This document shows positions 16,458 through 26,019 of a stretch of 64,000 nucleotides of DNA, piece after piece; position 1 is the first letter of the stretch; each line of letters opens with the position of its first letter. The DNA is from Kitasatospora sp. GP82 (GTDB lineage: Bacteria; Actinomycetota; Actinomycetes; Streptomycetales; Streptomycetaceae). Below the pieces are notes generated by a model, which did not search any database, was not told where the DNA came from, and worked only from the letters and a program-made list of their open reading frames with translations. Made by a program: the position numbers and the translations under genes. The stretch covers positions 124,001 to 188,000 of the forward strand of contig NZ_JARZAJ010000017.1 in assembly GCF_029892105.1 (NCBI RefSeq). The letters run 5' to 3'.

Positions 16458-17978
16458 ATGGCACACCTGGAGACAGCGGCAACCGTACTGATCGTGGGTG
16501 CCGGACCCACCGGCCTGACGCTGGCGTGCAGCCTGGCCCGCCAGGGCATCGGCGTCCGGATCATCGACAAGTCGACCGAGTTCCAGAGCAGTTCGCGCGG
16601 CAAGGGCCTCAACCCGCGCAGCCTGGAGGTGCTCGCCGACTTCGGCCTCGACCGGCGGCTGTCGGCCGAGGGCCGCAGCCGCCAGCTCTTCCGCAAGTAC
16701 TTCGACGGGGTCTTCGTCACCGATACGGACGCCTTCGAGGACGCCCGGCCGACACCCGACGCACCGTACGAGCGCGGGCTGTTCATTCCGCAGGCCCGAG
16801 TGGAGGGCATGCTGCGGGACGTCCTCGCGACCTACCGGGTCGAGGTCGAACTCGGCGGCGAGCTCGTCGAGTTCGGACAGGACGAGGAGAGGGTCACCGC
16901 GCTGCTCGCGAGCGGCGGGCGGATCACCGCGGACTACCTCGTCGGCTGCGACGGCGGACGCAGCACGGTGCGCAAGGGCCTGGGTATCGCCTTCCCCGGG
17001 TCCGGCGACCCGGAGACGGCGATGGTCTGCGGCGACGTCGTGATGGAGGGTCTCGATCCGGCGTACTGGCACCAGTGGTTCGGGGCGAAGGGGGCGCTGC
17101 TGCTCTGCCCGTTCGAGGGCAGCGACAGCTGGCAGTTCCAGGCCAGCCCCGAACTGGACGAGCACGGGCGGGTGATCGAACCGTCACTGGAGAGCTTCCG
17201 CCGCATCGTCGCCCGGCACACCGGCAGCACCGATCTTCGGGTGCGCAGCGCGAGCTGGCTCTCCACCTGGCGGGTCAACGTCCGGATGGCGGAGCGCTAC
17301 CGCGTCGGCCGGGTGCTGATCGCCGGGGACGCCGCGCATGTCCACCCGATCGCGGGCGGGCTCGGCATGAACACCGGGATCCAGGACGCCTGGAACCTCG
17401 GCTGGAAGCTGGGTCACGTCCTCACCGGCCAGGCCGGTCCCGGACTGGTCGACAGCTACCAGGAGGAGCGGCTGCCGATCGCCGCCCGGCTGCTGAACGT
17501 CACCACCGCCGCGATGGCCGCGGTCACCGAGCGCTCCCGCACGCCCGGGGTCGGGCTGGAGGTCGTCCGCTCCGAGGACACGACCGGGCTCGCCATCGAC
17601 TACCGCTGGAGCAGCCTGTCCAGGGACGTGCACCCGGCCGGGCCCGGCGACGCCCCGCAGGCGGGCGACCGGGCGCCGGACGCCCCGCTGCTGGACGGCG
17701 AGGGCCGGCCGGTGCGGCTCTTCGACCTCTTCGCGGGCAGCCACTTCACCCTGCTCGCCTTCGGCTGCCCGGCCCCCCGACTGGCGGGTACCGCACGCGC
17801 CTTCAGGATCGACTCCGATGCAGGACCGCTGCGCGACGCGGGCGGGCACGCCCGGCGGGCGTACGGGGTCCAGGGCGATGCGCTGATCCTGGTCCGCCCG
17901 GACAACCACATCGCGCTGACGGGCCGGGCGGGTGATGCCGACGCGGTCCTGAGCTACCTCCGCGAACTCGGGCGCTGA
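16458..17978 (+). CDS. FAD-dependent aromatic monooxygenase (class A)
   Basis: A 506-residue flavoprotein hydroxylase related to polyketide and rifampicin-type monooxygenases. The FAD loop VGAGPTGL is at 14-21, the DG motif GCDGGRSTVRK near 165, and the GD motif LIAGDAAHVHPIAGGLGMNTG near 290. A C-terminal thioredoxin-like domain (about 400-506) follows, as is usual in this group. It would use NAD(P)H and oxygen to hydroxylate an aromatic compound. The neighbouring TetR repressor suggests induction by a xenobiotic or antibiotic, so detoxification is plausible. GGGAGGG precedes ATG 16458. Confidence 0.88.
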   Translation: MAHLETAATVLIVGAGPTGLTLACSLARQGIGVRIIDKSTEFQSSSRGKGLNPRSLEVLADFGLDRRLSAEGRSRQLFRKYFDGVFVTDTDAFEDARPTPDAPYERGLFIPQARVEGMLRDVLATYRVEVELGGELVEFGQDEERVTALLASGGRITADYLVGCDGGRSTVRKGLGIAFPGSGDPETAMVCGDVVMEGLDPAYWHQWFGAKGALLLCPFEGSDSWQFQASPELDEHGRVIEPSLESFRRIVARHTGSTDLRVRSASWLSTWRVNVRMAERYRVGRVLIAGDAAHVHPIAGGLGMNTGIQDAWNLGWKLGHVLTGQAGPGLVDSYQEERLPIAARLLNVTTAAMAAVTERSRTPGVGLEVVRSEDTTGLAIDYRWSSLSRDVHPAGPGDAPQAGDRAPDAPLLDGEGRPVRLFDLFAGSHFTLLAFGCPAPRLAGTARAFRIDSDAGPLRDAGGHARRAYGVQGDALILVRPDNHIALTGRAGDADAVLSYLRELGR

Positions 17979-18155
17979 CCCGGACCGGCCGGCAACGGGG
18001 CCCGCACGCTCATCGCCGGCCGAGGCCCGAGGCCCACTGCCGCGTCGACCGTGCCTCTCCGTACGATCGGCGCAGGTCACCGAGGGTTCGGGTCGTTCGA
18101 TTGGCAGCGGACGGACAGATCTCGCGGACAGGTGCGGTGAGCAGAGGAGGGACAA

Positions 18156-20168
18156 GTGCCCACGGTCGGTTCATTGACCGAGATGGCGGAGCTGGCGCTG
18201 GAGTTCGTGGCCGGCGCCGCCGAGCGGGGAGCGCTACGGACGGTGGTCGGCGCGGCACTCGCGCCGGGCGACGACGGGCCGCCACCCGGCCCGGACTTCG
18301 CCGGGAAGCTGGTCCGGATCGAGATCGAGCCGGACGGTGGCGGCTGGGCCGAGGACTCGGCCGCGGCGGCGCGGGTGGTGAGCCGGTACGCCGCCGCCCG
18401 GGTGGCCGCCCTGGCCGTGCCCACCCGGCGGCCCGGTGAGGCACCGGGCGCGCTGGTCGAGGCGGCCGCGCGGCACGGTGTGGCCCTGCTGACGGTCTCC
18501 CCCGATGTCTCCTGGCTGCGCCTCGCTCAGGTGATCGGTGACGAACGGCTGCGCGAGGCACGGGAGCAGATTGCCGATCTGGAGCAACTCCTCTCCCTGG
18601 TAAGGGATCAGGGAGAGGAGGACCGCAGGGTGGAGCGGCTGGTCGCCTGGTTGGCCCGAACGCTCGACGGTGCCGTCACCCTGACCGGCGGACGTCCCGG
18701 CGTCGGCCGGGTCGACGCCCCCGGCCCGGCCTGGGACCTGCCGCCCGGGGCCGGGAAAGCGGCCGAGGAGGTCGCGGGCGGCCGGCTCGGCTCGGCCGCG
18801 ATCGACGACGGCGGGCAGCGCATCCGGCTGACGGCGATCGGGCGGAAGCGGCCGCACCCCGTTCTGGCGGTCGGCCGGACCGAGCCCTTCGACGCCCGCA
18901 GCAGGGTGCTGATCACCCATGCGGCGACGCTGCTGGCGCCGATCCTCCAGGCCAAGGAGGCCGGGGTGGACCGCGACCGGCTGCGCGAGGTGGCGGCGGC
19001 ACTGCGCGTGGCGGTCTTCCAGCTGCTGATGGGCGGCGAGGTGACGCTGGCCCAGCGCACCGCCGAGGGCCTGTCCAGGGGGCTGCTGGACGCGGAGAGC
19101 GCCCGGGTGTACGTCCTGGAGGGGCCGTCCGCCGAGCGCGACCGGCTGGCCCGGGAGTGCACGGCGGCCACCAAGGGCCGGGCGCTGGTGGTCCGTTGCC
19201 CGGCCTACGACCAGCACCTGATCGTCGTCGCCCCGCTGAGGGAGGGATCGTCCGCCGGCTCTGCGGACGACGCTGGGGACGACCGGGGAGCGGCCGGCCG
19301 GGGAGCGGCCGGCCCGACCGGCGAGCGCTGGGGCTCGGACGACTGGGACGCCGTGGGCAGGATCCTGCGCCGATTCGTCGCCCAGCACCCCGAGCGCTAC
19401 CTGGGCGGCAGCGGCTCGCTCCCCCTCGCACAGACCGCCGGCTCGTACGGCGACGCCATCCGCGCCCTCGCGGTGGCCCGGCTGCAACCGGGCCGCTCGG
19501 CGCTGTACGCGGCGGAGAGCCGGCTCACCCAGGTCCTCGACCACCGTGTCGTCGTCGCCTGGGCGGGCGAGTTGCTGCGGCCGCTGCACGCCCTCTCGTA
19601 CAGCAGCCTCGACCAGATGCTCGGCACACTGCACCTCGGACTGGAGTTCCCGGCCACCAGCACCGCGAAGATCCTCGGTGTCAGCCGCAACACCGTTCGC
19701 GCCCGCCTCGACCGGGCGGCCGCCCTGCTCGGCCTCGACCTCTCCGGGCTGCGGGGGCGAGCGGTGCTCCATCTGGCCCTGCAGTCCTGCTCGGTGGCCG
19801 GTCCTGACGGGCTCTGCCGCACTCCGGACCGCCCGGGACGTCGGACCTCCGCCACCCTCTCGGAGGTCCTCTCCGGTGAGGGCGCCCGAACGTGGGCCCA
19901 GGCCCTGCTGCAGCGCCTCGCCGAGGACGCACGCGACCTGCGCGGCACCCTGCTGGCCTGGCTGGCGGCCGGCGCGAGTGTCGAACAGGCCGCCCGGCAG
20001 CTCGGTCTGCACCCGCAGACCGTCCGCGAACACCTGCGCAGCGCGGAGCGGCTGCTCCAGCGCCAGTTGCTCTCGGGCGGCGGCGGCCAGTACGAGGTGA
20101 CGCTCGCCTTCGCCGTTCTGGGCGAGTTGACGCTCACCGAGCCCGATCCCGGGGAGGACTCGGCCTGA
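18156..20168 (+). CDS. PucR-type transcriptional regulator
   Basis: A 670-residue regulator. The N-terminal part (about 1-150) resembles a PucR sensory domain, followed by a coiled region EQIADLEQLLSLV and a GAF-like middle. A helix-turn-helix TAKILGVSRNTVRARLDRAAALLGL near 510 is followed by a second one near 625 (QAARQLGLHPQTVREHLRSAERLL). Two tandem helix-turn-helix units are unusual for the family, which normally has one at the C-terminus. GAGGAGGGA precedes GTG 18156. Its targets are not evident from its neighbours. Confidence 0.78.
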   Translation: MPTVGSLTEMAELALEFVAGAAERGALRTVVGAALAPGDDGPPPGPDFAGKLVRIEIEPDGGGWAEDSAAAARVVSRYAAARVAALAVPTRRPGEAPGALVEAAARHGVALLTVSPDVSWLRLAQVIGDERLREAREQIADLEQLLSLVRDQGEEDRRVERLVAWLARTLDGAVTLTGGRPGVGRVDAPGPAWDLPPGAGKAAEEVAGGRLGSAAIDDGGQRIRLTAIGRKRPHPVLAVGRTEPFDARSRVLITHAATLLAPILQAKEAGVDRDRLREVAAALRVAVFQLLMGGEVTLAQRTAEGLSRGLLDAESARVYVLEGPSAERDRLARECTAATKGRALVVRCPAYDQHLIVVAPLREGSSAGSADDAGDDRGAAGRGAAGPTGERWGSDDWDAVGRILRRFVAQHPERYLGGSGSLPLAQTAGSYGDAIRALAVARLQPGRSALYAAESRLTQVLDHRVVVAWAGELLRPLHALSYSSLDQMLGTLHLGLEFPATSTAKILGVSRNTVRARLDRAAALLGLDLSGLRGRAVLHLALQSCSVAGPDGLCRTPDRPGRRTSATLSEVLSGEGARTWAQALLQRLAEDARDLRGTLLAWLAAGASVEQAARQLGLHPQTVREHLRSAERLLQRQLLSGGGGQYEVTLAFAVLGELTLTEPDPGEDSA

Positions 20169-20476
20169 CGCAGGCTCAGCTTCCCGGCAGGTCGCAGCGG
20201 CGGACCGTGCACCGGTGACGGTCGGCGGCCGCCCGACCGTGCACCCGTGCGGTACCGCCGGGCAGGGCGGCCGCCCTAGGCTCGCCGCGTCGGCCGCACG
20301 GGGGGCGGCCGATCTCACACCCACCAGGCGGAGGACCGCTGCTGCTGCGACTTCGGTCGTCGGCTCCGCCTGGTGACCAGGGTGCTCACCGGGCGCCGGC
20401 CGCCACGCGACAGGCCCGGCCCCGGTGAGCGACGGGCCGGTCAGGGCCGGAGGATCCCCCACCTCTCCGGCCCTGG
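20169..20476. other. Intergenic region with a strong hairpin
   Basis: About 300 bases between the PucR-type gene and the convergent alpha-galactosidase gene. It holds two CCGTGCACC-type direct repeats near 20211-20245 and one perfect long-loop inverted repeat at 20322-20375. No coding signal was seen. Confidence 0.6.
20322..20375. terminator. 12-base inverted repeat with a 30-base loop
   Basis: CACCAGGCGGAG at 20322-20333 pairs perfectly with CTCCGCCTGGTG at 20364-20375. It lies between two convergent genes and may act as a terminator; the long loop leaves room for another role. Confidence 0.5.
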
Positions 20477-22342
20477 TCAACCGCCTGCCCCGCGAAGGTG
20501 CTCCTGCCGGCGCAGGGTCAGCAGGCCGCCCAGGGGCACGTGCAGGGCCAACTCATGGCCGTCCAGAGCCGGTTCGGCCTGGGCGACGGTACCGCCGCGG
20601 CAGTCCTGCACCAGGACGGCGAGTCGGCCGGGTGGCCGGTCGAAGGTGAGGCGGACCAGGGTGTCCGGGTCGGCGTTGGCGAGCAGCAGCAGGGACCAGT
20701 CGCCACGGACCGCCACCGGCAGCGGGGCATAGCGGCCGAAGGCGAGCGCCGGGCCGAGCCGGGACTCGATCAGCGGGTAGGCGAGTTCGGTCCTGTGGGG
20801 TCGGAACTCGCCGCGTTGCAGCAGTTCGACGTGCTCGCGCAGGACCGGGAGCCAGAAGCGCAGCACCGCGAGCTGTTCGGGCCGCTGGGCGGCGAGGTCC
20901 ACCGAGACCTGCGGGGTGGCGAAGAGCACGGACAGCAGCAGGACGGCGATCTGCTCGGGTGTCTCGTCCGGGTGCCAGGTCAGCGGGTCGGCGTGGACGG
21001 CCAGCGGGCCTGCGGTGAGGCGGAGATCGGCGGTGCGGACGCGGTTCTCGACGGCGTTGTGCGGGCAGTCGGCGGCCCGGATCATCGTGGCGTACGGCCG
21101 GAGCCCGGGGCCGATGTAGTCCTGGCGGTGTTCGACCAGGACCTCGGGGCGACTGGCGCGCAGCCGCTGGTCCAGTTCCGCGAGCAGCCGGTGGACACCC
21201 TCGGCGACCGTCGCGCAGTCGCCCTCCGGCGAGTCCGGTGAGCTCGGTGAGTCAGGCGAGCCCGGTGAGTCAGGCGAGCCGTCGCTCGGTGCGACGCGGG
21301 CGAAGGTGTCGATGAAGTCGATCTTCAAGCCGTCCACCCCGTGCTGTTCCACGGCGGCGGCCAGCCGTTCGACCTGGTGGCGGCGGACGGCTGGGCTGCG
21401 CGGGTCCAGCACGGAGGTCTCCAACTGCGGCAGCCTGCCGAGGGTGTGCGGAGCGAGTTCCCTGGCGGCGGCGCTGCGGTCGCCGGCGAACGGGAGAGCG
21501 TGCCAGAGCAGGTAGTTGAGGCCGAGCGCGCGGACCCTGGCCACATGGGCGGGGAAGTCGGGGAAGCCGATCGGCGCTGGCTGCCAGTCCCCGGTGGTGG
21601 CATAGGAGCGGGACTCCTCGTCGGTCTGCCAGCCGTCGTCCACGATCAGCGAGCGGAAGCCGAGGGGTGCGGCCAGCGCGGCCAGCCGTTCGACCTCCGC
21701 CGCGTTCATCGCCAGGTGCAGCGCGTACCAGGTGCAGAAGACCGGCTCGAAGGCCGCAGCCGGGACGGTGGCGGGCGGCGTCGAGGCGGCCCACCAGGAC
21801 GCACAGTCCTGCACGGTGTCGGCGAAGTGGCGTCCGCTCAGGTCGAGCCGCAGGGCCAGCTCCGGGCCCTCGTGCTCGACCCACCAGCTGAACTCGCCGG
21901 TCTCCTCGACGGCTCCCTCGCCGATGGCGACCGGCAGGACCACCTCTCCGACCGCGAAGGTGCACAGCGCCCGGTCGCCGCTGCCGACCAGGCTGCCCAC
22001 CGGCGCGCCCTGGGGCAGAGCTGCGATCCTGGGCGCAAGCCAGGAGGGCGGCAGCCACCGGGAGTTGGTGTTCGGCGTCCAGTACGCGCTCGCGCCGGTG
22101 CACGGCAGTCGCCACTCGGCCCTGACCCGCAGCGGGAGTCGGTCGTCCGGATCGCCGGCCGTGACGCGGAGCAGGAGCACACCGGGTGCCTCCTGCGGGA
22201 TCACCGACACGCCGAGGCTGCGTCCGCCGACCGCCGTGGCCCGAAGGCGCAGTCCGGGGAGGGAGCCGTCGACGCTCCTGGTGGTCTCGGTGCGGCCGGA
22301 CGGATGGGCGCTGCCGTCCCAGCTGAGCGCGGTCCCACTCAC
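20477..22342 (-). CDS. Alpha-galactosidase-like glycoside hydrolase, family GH36
   Basis: A 621-residue cytoplasmic enzyme with no signal peptide. The N-terminal beta domain is followed by a barrel with DDGWQTD (235-241), the nucleophile motif DGLKIDF (Asp342) and the acid/base motif IRAADCP (Asp425), as in GH36 alpha-galactosidases such as raffinose- or melibiose-cleaving enzymes. Residues about 353-375 are a repetitive insert of SPDSPGSPDSP units. GTG 22342 follows AGAAAGG. It has no sugar transporter beside it. It is co-oriented with, and downstream of, the collagenase gene, but a terminator-like stem separates them. Confidence 0.85.
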   Translation of the reverse strand: MSGTALSWDGSAHPSGRTETTRSVDGSLPGLRLRATAVGGRSLGVSVIPQEAPGVLLLRVTAGDPDDRLPLRVRAEWRLPCTGASAYWTPNTNSRWLPPSWLAPRIAALPQGAPVGSLVGSGDRALCTFAVGEVVLPVAIGEGAVEETGEFSWWVEHEGPELALRLDLSGRHFADTVQDCASWWAASTPPATVPAAAFEPVFCTWYALHLAMNAAEVERLAALAAPLGFRSLIVDDGWQTDEESRSYATTGDWQPAPIGFPDFPAHVARVRALGLNYLLWHALPFAGDRSAAARELAPHTLGRLPQLETSVLDPRSPAVRRHQVERLAAAVEQHGVDGLKIDFIDTFARVAPSDGSPDSPGSPDSPSSPDSPEGDCATVAEGVHRLLAELDQRLRASRPEVLVEHRQDYIGPGLRPYATMIRAADCPHNAVENRVRTADLRLTAGPLAVHADPLTWHPDETPEQIAVLLLSVLFATPQVSVDLAAQRPEQLAVLRFWLPVLREHVELLQRGEFRPHRTELAYPLIESRLGPALAFGRYAPLPVAVRGDWSLLLLANADPDTLVRLTFDRPPGRLAVLVQDCRGGTVAQAEPALDGHELALHVPLGGLLTLRRQEHLRGAGG

Positions 22343-22426
22343 TGCGTGCCTTTCTGCCGTTGCGGATCCTGCACGCGCGGTCAGCCGTGCAGCGCGCCCG
22401 AAGGGGCGCGGGAGACGCAGGAAGGA

Positions 22427-22477
22427 CCCGGTCGGGCGCGGCCCGCGAAACGGTTCCCCGCCGCGGCCCGACCGGGC
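22427..22477 (-). terminator. Terminator after the collagenase gene
   Basis: An imperfect long stem: CCCGGTCGGGCGCGG near 22428 pairs with CCGCGGCCCGACCGGG near 22461-22476. It lies seven bases past the collagenase stop and before the alpha-galactosidase start. Confidence 0.65.
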
Positions 22478-22483
22478 GTCGTG

Positions 22484-24868
22484 TCACCGGCGGAGCGGGC
22501 CCTCGCAGGTGTAGTCGGCGGTTCCGGCCCGGCCGTTGCTCCAGATGTCGACCTTGCCGAAGTAGCAGTTCATGTCGTCGAGGTTGTTGGCGACGCCCTT
22601 CGTCCGCTGGAGGATGAAGTAGTCGACCGTGCCGGACATGTCCTTGAACACCCGGTCCGTGCTACCGGAGTCGGCAAGGTTCGCGGTGATCCTGCCGGTG
22701 CAGATGAACCGCATCGGCTTGTTGTTCCAGTCGCCGTTGTCCTTGCAACTGGGAGTGCTGTAGGTCGCCTTGGCGAAGGCGGCCCGCACCTGGGAGGCGG
22801 AGGCGTACTTCAGGGCGCCGTTGGCGGTGAAGGAGGTGCTGGGGACGTACAGGTTGTCCAGGTTCTTGATCTGGGCGTCCAGGAAGGCGCTGTACTCGGC
22901 GTTCAGGGCGGCGTCGTCGGAGACCTTGGTGCGCCACGCCTCGAAGCCGGCCGGGTCGTCGGCCCGCTGGTAGCCGTACATCTCGCGGATCAGCGAGGGG
23001 TGCTTCTGCCACAGGAACTCGAAGAACGTCCCGGCGTAGTTGTAGAAGTGGAAGGCCGGGGTGTCGCCGTACTTGGCGTGGATGAGCTCCTTGACGGTCA
23101 TCCGGGGGATGCCCGCCGCCTCGTCCTGGGCCAGCTTGGACACCAGCGACTTGCGCACCAGGATGCCCTGGTCGCGGGTGGAGCCGTCGAAGAACTCGGC
23201 TGTCCCCTCGTCCATCGCCGTGGTCATGTCGTCGTGGTACCAGCGGGTGTCACCGAAGTAACCCGGCACCGCCCAGCGGCCGTTGAGGTAGTGGGTGTAC
23301 TCGTGCCGGAACAGCTCCTCCAACGTCAGGGTGGAGTCCTGCGGCACCCGGCGCTGGTAGGTGTAGAAGGTGGCGCCGTTCTCGATGTAGATACCACCGT
23401 TGTTGGTGCTCATACCGGTGAGCAGCGGGTGGTAGACCTCGTAGTCGGCGCGCGAGGCGTACAGGTGGATGTGCAGCGTGGTGTTGACGTCGCCGGCGAG
23501 CGGCTGGTCGGTGCCGAGCACCCGGAAGAACTGGGTCTTCACCTGCTTGCTCGCGTAGTACATCTGGTCGACGGTGGCCTTGTCGAGAGCGGTGTGCACC
23601 TCGATGGCGCCGTTGTCGTACTTGTAGGTGTTGGGGAAGAGCTTGGCCTCGATCTGGTCGGTGCAGACACCGAACTGGGCGCACACGCCGTAGGTGTTGG
23701 CCCAGCCGACCGCCTTGACCCAGGGGTCGGAGAACTCGCCGAAGGCGGCTTTGGTGGCGTCCAGCAGCGGGCCGATGTCGGCCTTGACCGCCGAGGCGAG
23801 CGAGGCTATCTGGCCGAAGCGCCCGTACTCGGCGACGGCGTCGCGGGCGAGCCAGGCGTTGGTGGTCCCCTTGAGGTAGCCGGCGCTCGCGAAGCCACGG
23901 AAGACCGCGCGATAACCGGCGTCACCGGCGACAGCCGCCGTGAAGGCCGGGTCCTGGTTGTAGATGCCGAGGTAGTTGACGTTCAGTGCGGAGAGCGCGG
24001 CGCCGCTCCAGGCGCTGCTGCCCGCGAGCACGGTCCCCGGGCCGAACTTGCCGAGGATCTGCTTGACCAGAGCGAGGTTGTTCTGGCGCATGCCCGTGCT
24101 GCCCGCGACGATGCCCAGCTCGCGCATGGTGTAACCGGCCAGGTCGCCGGTGTCCCAGGCGTGTGCGCTCGCCGTGTAGCTGCCGATGGCCTGCTGGATG
24201 GCGGCCAGCGTGGCCGGGTCGGTGACGTGCAGCTCGGGGTGGCTGAAGTCGTGGTACACCGTGGCGTGCAGGAAGGTCCACAGCTCGTAGAGGTGGCTGC
24301 CGGGGGTGCCGTCGGAGGTGGCGGAGCCCTGGGTGATCCGGTTGGCGACCGCCTGGACGTGGGCGTTGTCCATCGTGGTGGTGAACCGGGCGTCCCAGCT
24401 CCAGAGGACGTGGTTCAGGCAGCCGTCGGCGGTGACCGCCGGGTCGGTGAGGAAGCCGACCAACTGGTCCGGGCCCAGGCTGGTCAGGCCGTCGACGGTG
24501 CACGGGACGCCGGCGGCCGTACGGGCCACGGGCGCGTGCGGGGCGGGCGTCAGGTCGGCGCTGGTGGGGCCCGGCCGGCCGACCTGGGCCGGCAGCGCAC
24601 CGGGGACCAGCGCACTGCCCAGCGAACCGCCGCCGGGGGCGGGCGCCGCGCTGCCGGTCTTGGCGACGGCGTTGCCGAGCTGGTCCACGTCGTCGTAGCC
24701 GGTCGGCCTGGGGTCGGCCGTGGGGGCGCCGGCGGCGGAAGCCACCGGGCTGGGAGCGGTGGCGGCCGCCGGGGTGAGGGCCTGCGCGGTCTGGACGGCC
24801 GGCAGCGTGAGGGAGGCTGCGATGGCCGCTGCGAGCAGAACCCGGCGTGTGGCGCGAGTGGTTGACAC
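22484..24868 (-). CDS. Secreted collagenase, peptidase family M9
   Basis: A 794-residue secreted collagenase. GTG 24868 with AGGAG upstream gives a signal peptide (TTRATRR basic end, AAAIAASLTLPAVQTAQA). Next come a proline-rich linker, an all-helical activator domain (about 90-380), and the peptidase domain with zinc motif HEYTH (His522, Glu523, His526) and downstream glutamate in EGTAEFF. A cysteine-bearing C-terminal domain ends the protein. It cleaves native triple-helical collagen and releases Gly-Pro-Hyp-rich peptides. It lies 176 bases after the peptide transporter operon on the same strand, which fits uptake of its products. Confidence 0.93.
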   Translation of the reverse strand: MSTTRATRRVLLAAAIAASLTLPAVQTAQALTPAAATAPSPVASAAGAPTADPRPTGYDDVDQLGNAVAKTGSAAPAPGGGSLGSALVPGALPAQVGRPGPTSADLTPAPHAPVARTAAGVPCTVDGLTSLGPDQLVGFLTDPAVTADGCLNHVLWSWDARFTTTMDNAHVQAVANRITQGSATSDGTPGSHLYELWTFLHATVYHDFSHPELHVTDPATLAAIQQAIGSYTASAHAWDTGDLAGYTMRELGIVAGSTGMRQNNLALVKQILGKFGPGTVLAGSSAWSGAALSALNVNYLGIYNQDPAFTAAVAGDAGYRAVFRGFASAGYLKGTTNAWLARDAVAEYGRFGQIASLASAVKADIGPLLDATKAAFGEFSDPWVKAVGWANTYGVCAQFGVCTDQIEAKLFPNTYKYDNGAIEVHTALDKATVDQMYYASKQVKTQFFRVLGTDQPLAGDVNTTLHIHLYASRADYEVYHPLLTGMSTNNGGIYIENGATFYTYQRRVPQDSTLTLEELFRHEYTHYLNGRWAVPGYFGDTRWYHDDMTTAMDEGTAEFFDGSTRDQGILVRKSLVSKLAQDEAAGIPRMTVKELIHAKYGDTPAFHFYNYAGTFFEFLWQKHPSLIREMYGYQRADDPAGFEAWRTKVSDDAALNAEYSAFLDAQIKNLDNLYVPSTSFTANGALKYASASQVRAAFAKATYSTPSCKDNGDWNNKPMRFICTGRITANLADSGSTDRVFKDMSGTVDYFILQRTKGVANNLDDMNCYFGKVDIWSNGRAGTADYTCEGPLRR

Positions 24869-25044
24869 CTGTGCTCCTGCGGGAGTGAGGGGGTGGGGGG
24901 TGGAGCAGTTGCGGCGGATCTCGGGCATCCGGGCCGCTGTCGGTCGGGCAGGGTCCGGGTGCTTCGGTGCGTCCGTCGGGCACACCCGGGGCCGTACTGG
25001 CGCAACAGGCTCACCGGTACGGCGACGGGAAGGTCCGGTGGTGG

Positions 25045-26019
25045 TCAGACCTCCGGGAAGTGGCAGGCGGCCTGGCGGGTGGTGCCGGGCCCGGTGATCT
25101 GCAACAGCGGGGGTTCGGTTCGGCAGAGTTCCTGCGCCTTGGGGCAGCGCGGGTGGAAGGTGCAGCCGCTCGGCGGACTGGAGGGGCTGGGCGGGTCGCC
25201 GAGCAGGACGATCCGCTCGCGGGCCCGCTCGGCCGCCGGGTCGGGCAGCGGTACGGCCGACAGCAGCGCTCTGGTGTAGGGGTGCGCCGGGCTGCCGTAC
25301 ACCTCCTGCCGGTCGCCGATCTCGACGATCCGGCCGAGGTACATCACTGCGACCCGGTGGCTGATGTGCCTGACCACCGCCAGGTCGTGTGCGATGAAGA
25401 CGTACGCCACGCCGAGTTCGCGTTGCAGCCGCTCCAGCAGGCCGACGATCTGCGCCTGGATGGAGACGTCGAGCGCGGACACCGGTTCGTCGGCGACGAC
25501 CAGCTCGGGCCGGGTGGCCAGGGCGCGGGCGATGCCGATCCGCTGGGCCTGGCCGCCGGAGAACTGGTGCGGGTAACGCTCCAGGTGCTCGGGGGCGAGG
25601 CCGACCAGAGAGATCAGCTCGCGGACCTCGCGGTGGATCGTCTGCGCCGACCCTCCCTGGGCGCGCAGCGGTGCGGCGATGATCTGCTGGACGGTCTGCC
25701 GGGGGTTCAGGGAGGCGAACGGGTCCTGGAAGATCATCTGCAACTTGCTGCGCAGCGGCCGCAGTTCGCGCTGGCCGGTGCGGGTGATGTCCCGCCCCTG
25801 GAAGCTGACGCGGCCGGCCGTCGGGTCGAGCAGCCGCACCAGCATGCGGCCGGTGGTGGACTTTCCACAACCCGATTCGCCGACCAGTCCGAGCGTCTCT
25901 CCGGGGCGCACCTCGAAGCTGACGCCGTCCACGGCCCGGACGCCGGCCTGGCGGCGGAGCGCGCCGCGCGGGCCCGGGAAGGTCATCCCCAGATCCTCTA
26001 CCTCGAGCAGGGCGGTCAT
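25045..26019 (-). CDS. Peptide ABC transporter ATP-binding protein (DppF/OppF type)
   Basis: A 324-residue ATPase. Walker A GESGCGKST, signature LSGGQAQRIGIARAL, Walker B LVVADEPVSALD and the C-terminal oligopeptide-transporter extension with CTFHPRCPKAQELC are all visible. ATG 26019 overlaps the stop of the preceding ATPase gene (ATGA). It powers import of di- or oligopeptides together with its partners. It is the last gene of the coupled transporter set, followed at 176 bases by the collagenase gene. Confidence 0.93.
   Translation of the reverse strand: MTALLEVEDLGMTFPGPRGALRRQAGVRAVDGVSFEVRPGETLGLVGESGCGKSTTGRMLVRLLDPTAGRVSFQGRDITRTGQRELRPLRSKLQMIFQDPFASLNPRQTVQQIIAAPLRAQGGSAQTIHREVRELISLVGLAPEHLERYPHQFSGGQAQRIGIARALATRPELVVADEPVSALDVSIQAQIVGLLERLQRELGVAYVFIAHDLAVVRHISHRVAVMYLGRIVEIGDRQEVYGSPAHPYTRALLSAVPLPDPAAERARERIVLLGDPPSPSSPPSGCTFHPRCPKAQELCRTEPPLLQITGPGTTRQAACHFPEV

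Noticed and set aside
16458..17978. An aromatic polyketide cluster around the flavin monooxygenase
   Set aside because: No ketosynthase, cyclase or other tailoring genes lie nearby; the divergent TetR gene fits a detoxification unit better.
21341..24865. A 1174-codon open frame on the plus strand
   Set aside because: It lies antisense to the collagenase and alpha-galactosidase genes, both of which show catalytic motifs. It is a GC-bias shadow.
22484..25870. A single 1128-residue protein ending in the collagenase
   Set aside because: The first 330 residues are antisense-type sequence overlapping the DppF-type gene. GTG 24868 with AGGAG and a signal peptide is the true start.
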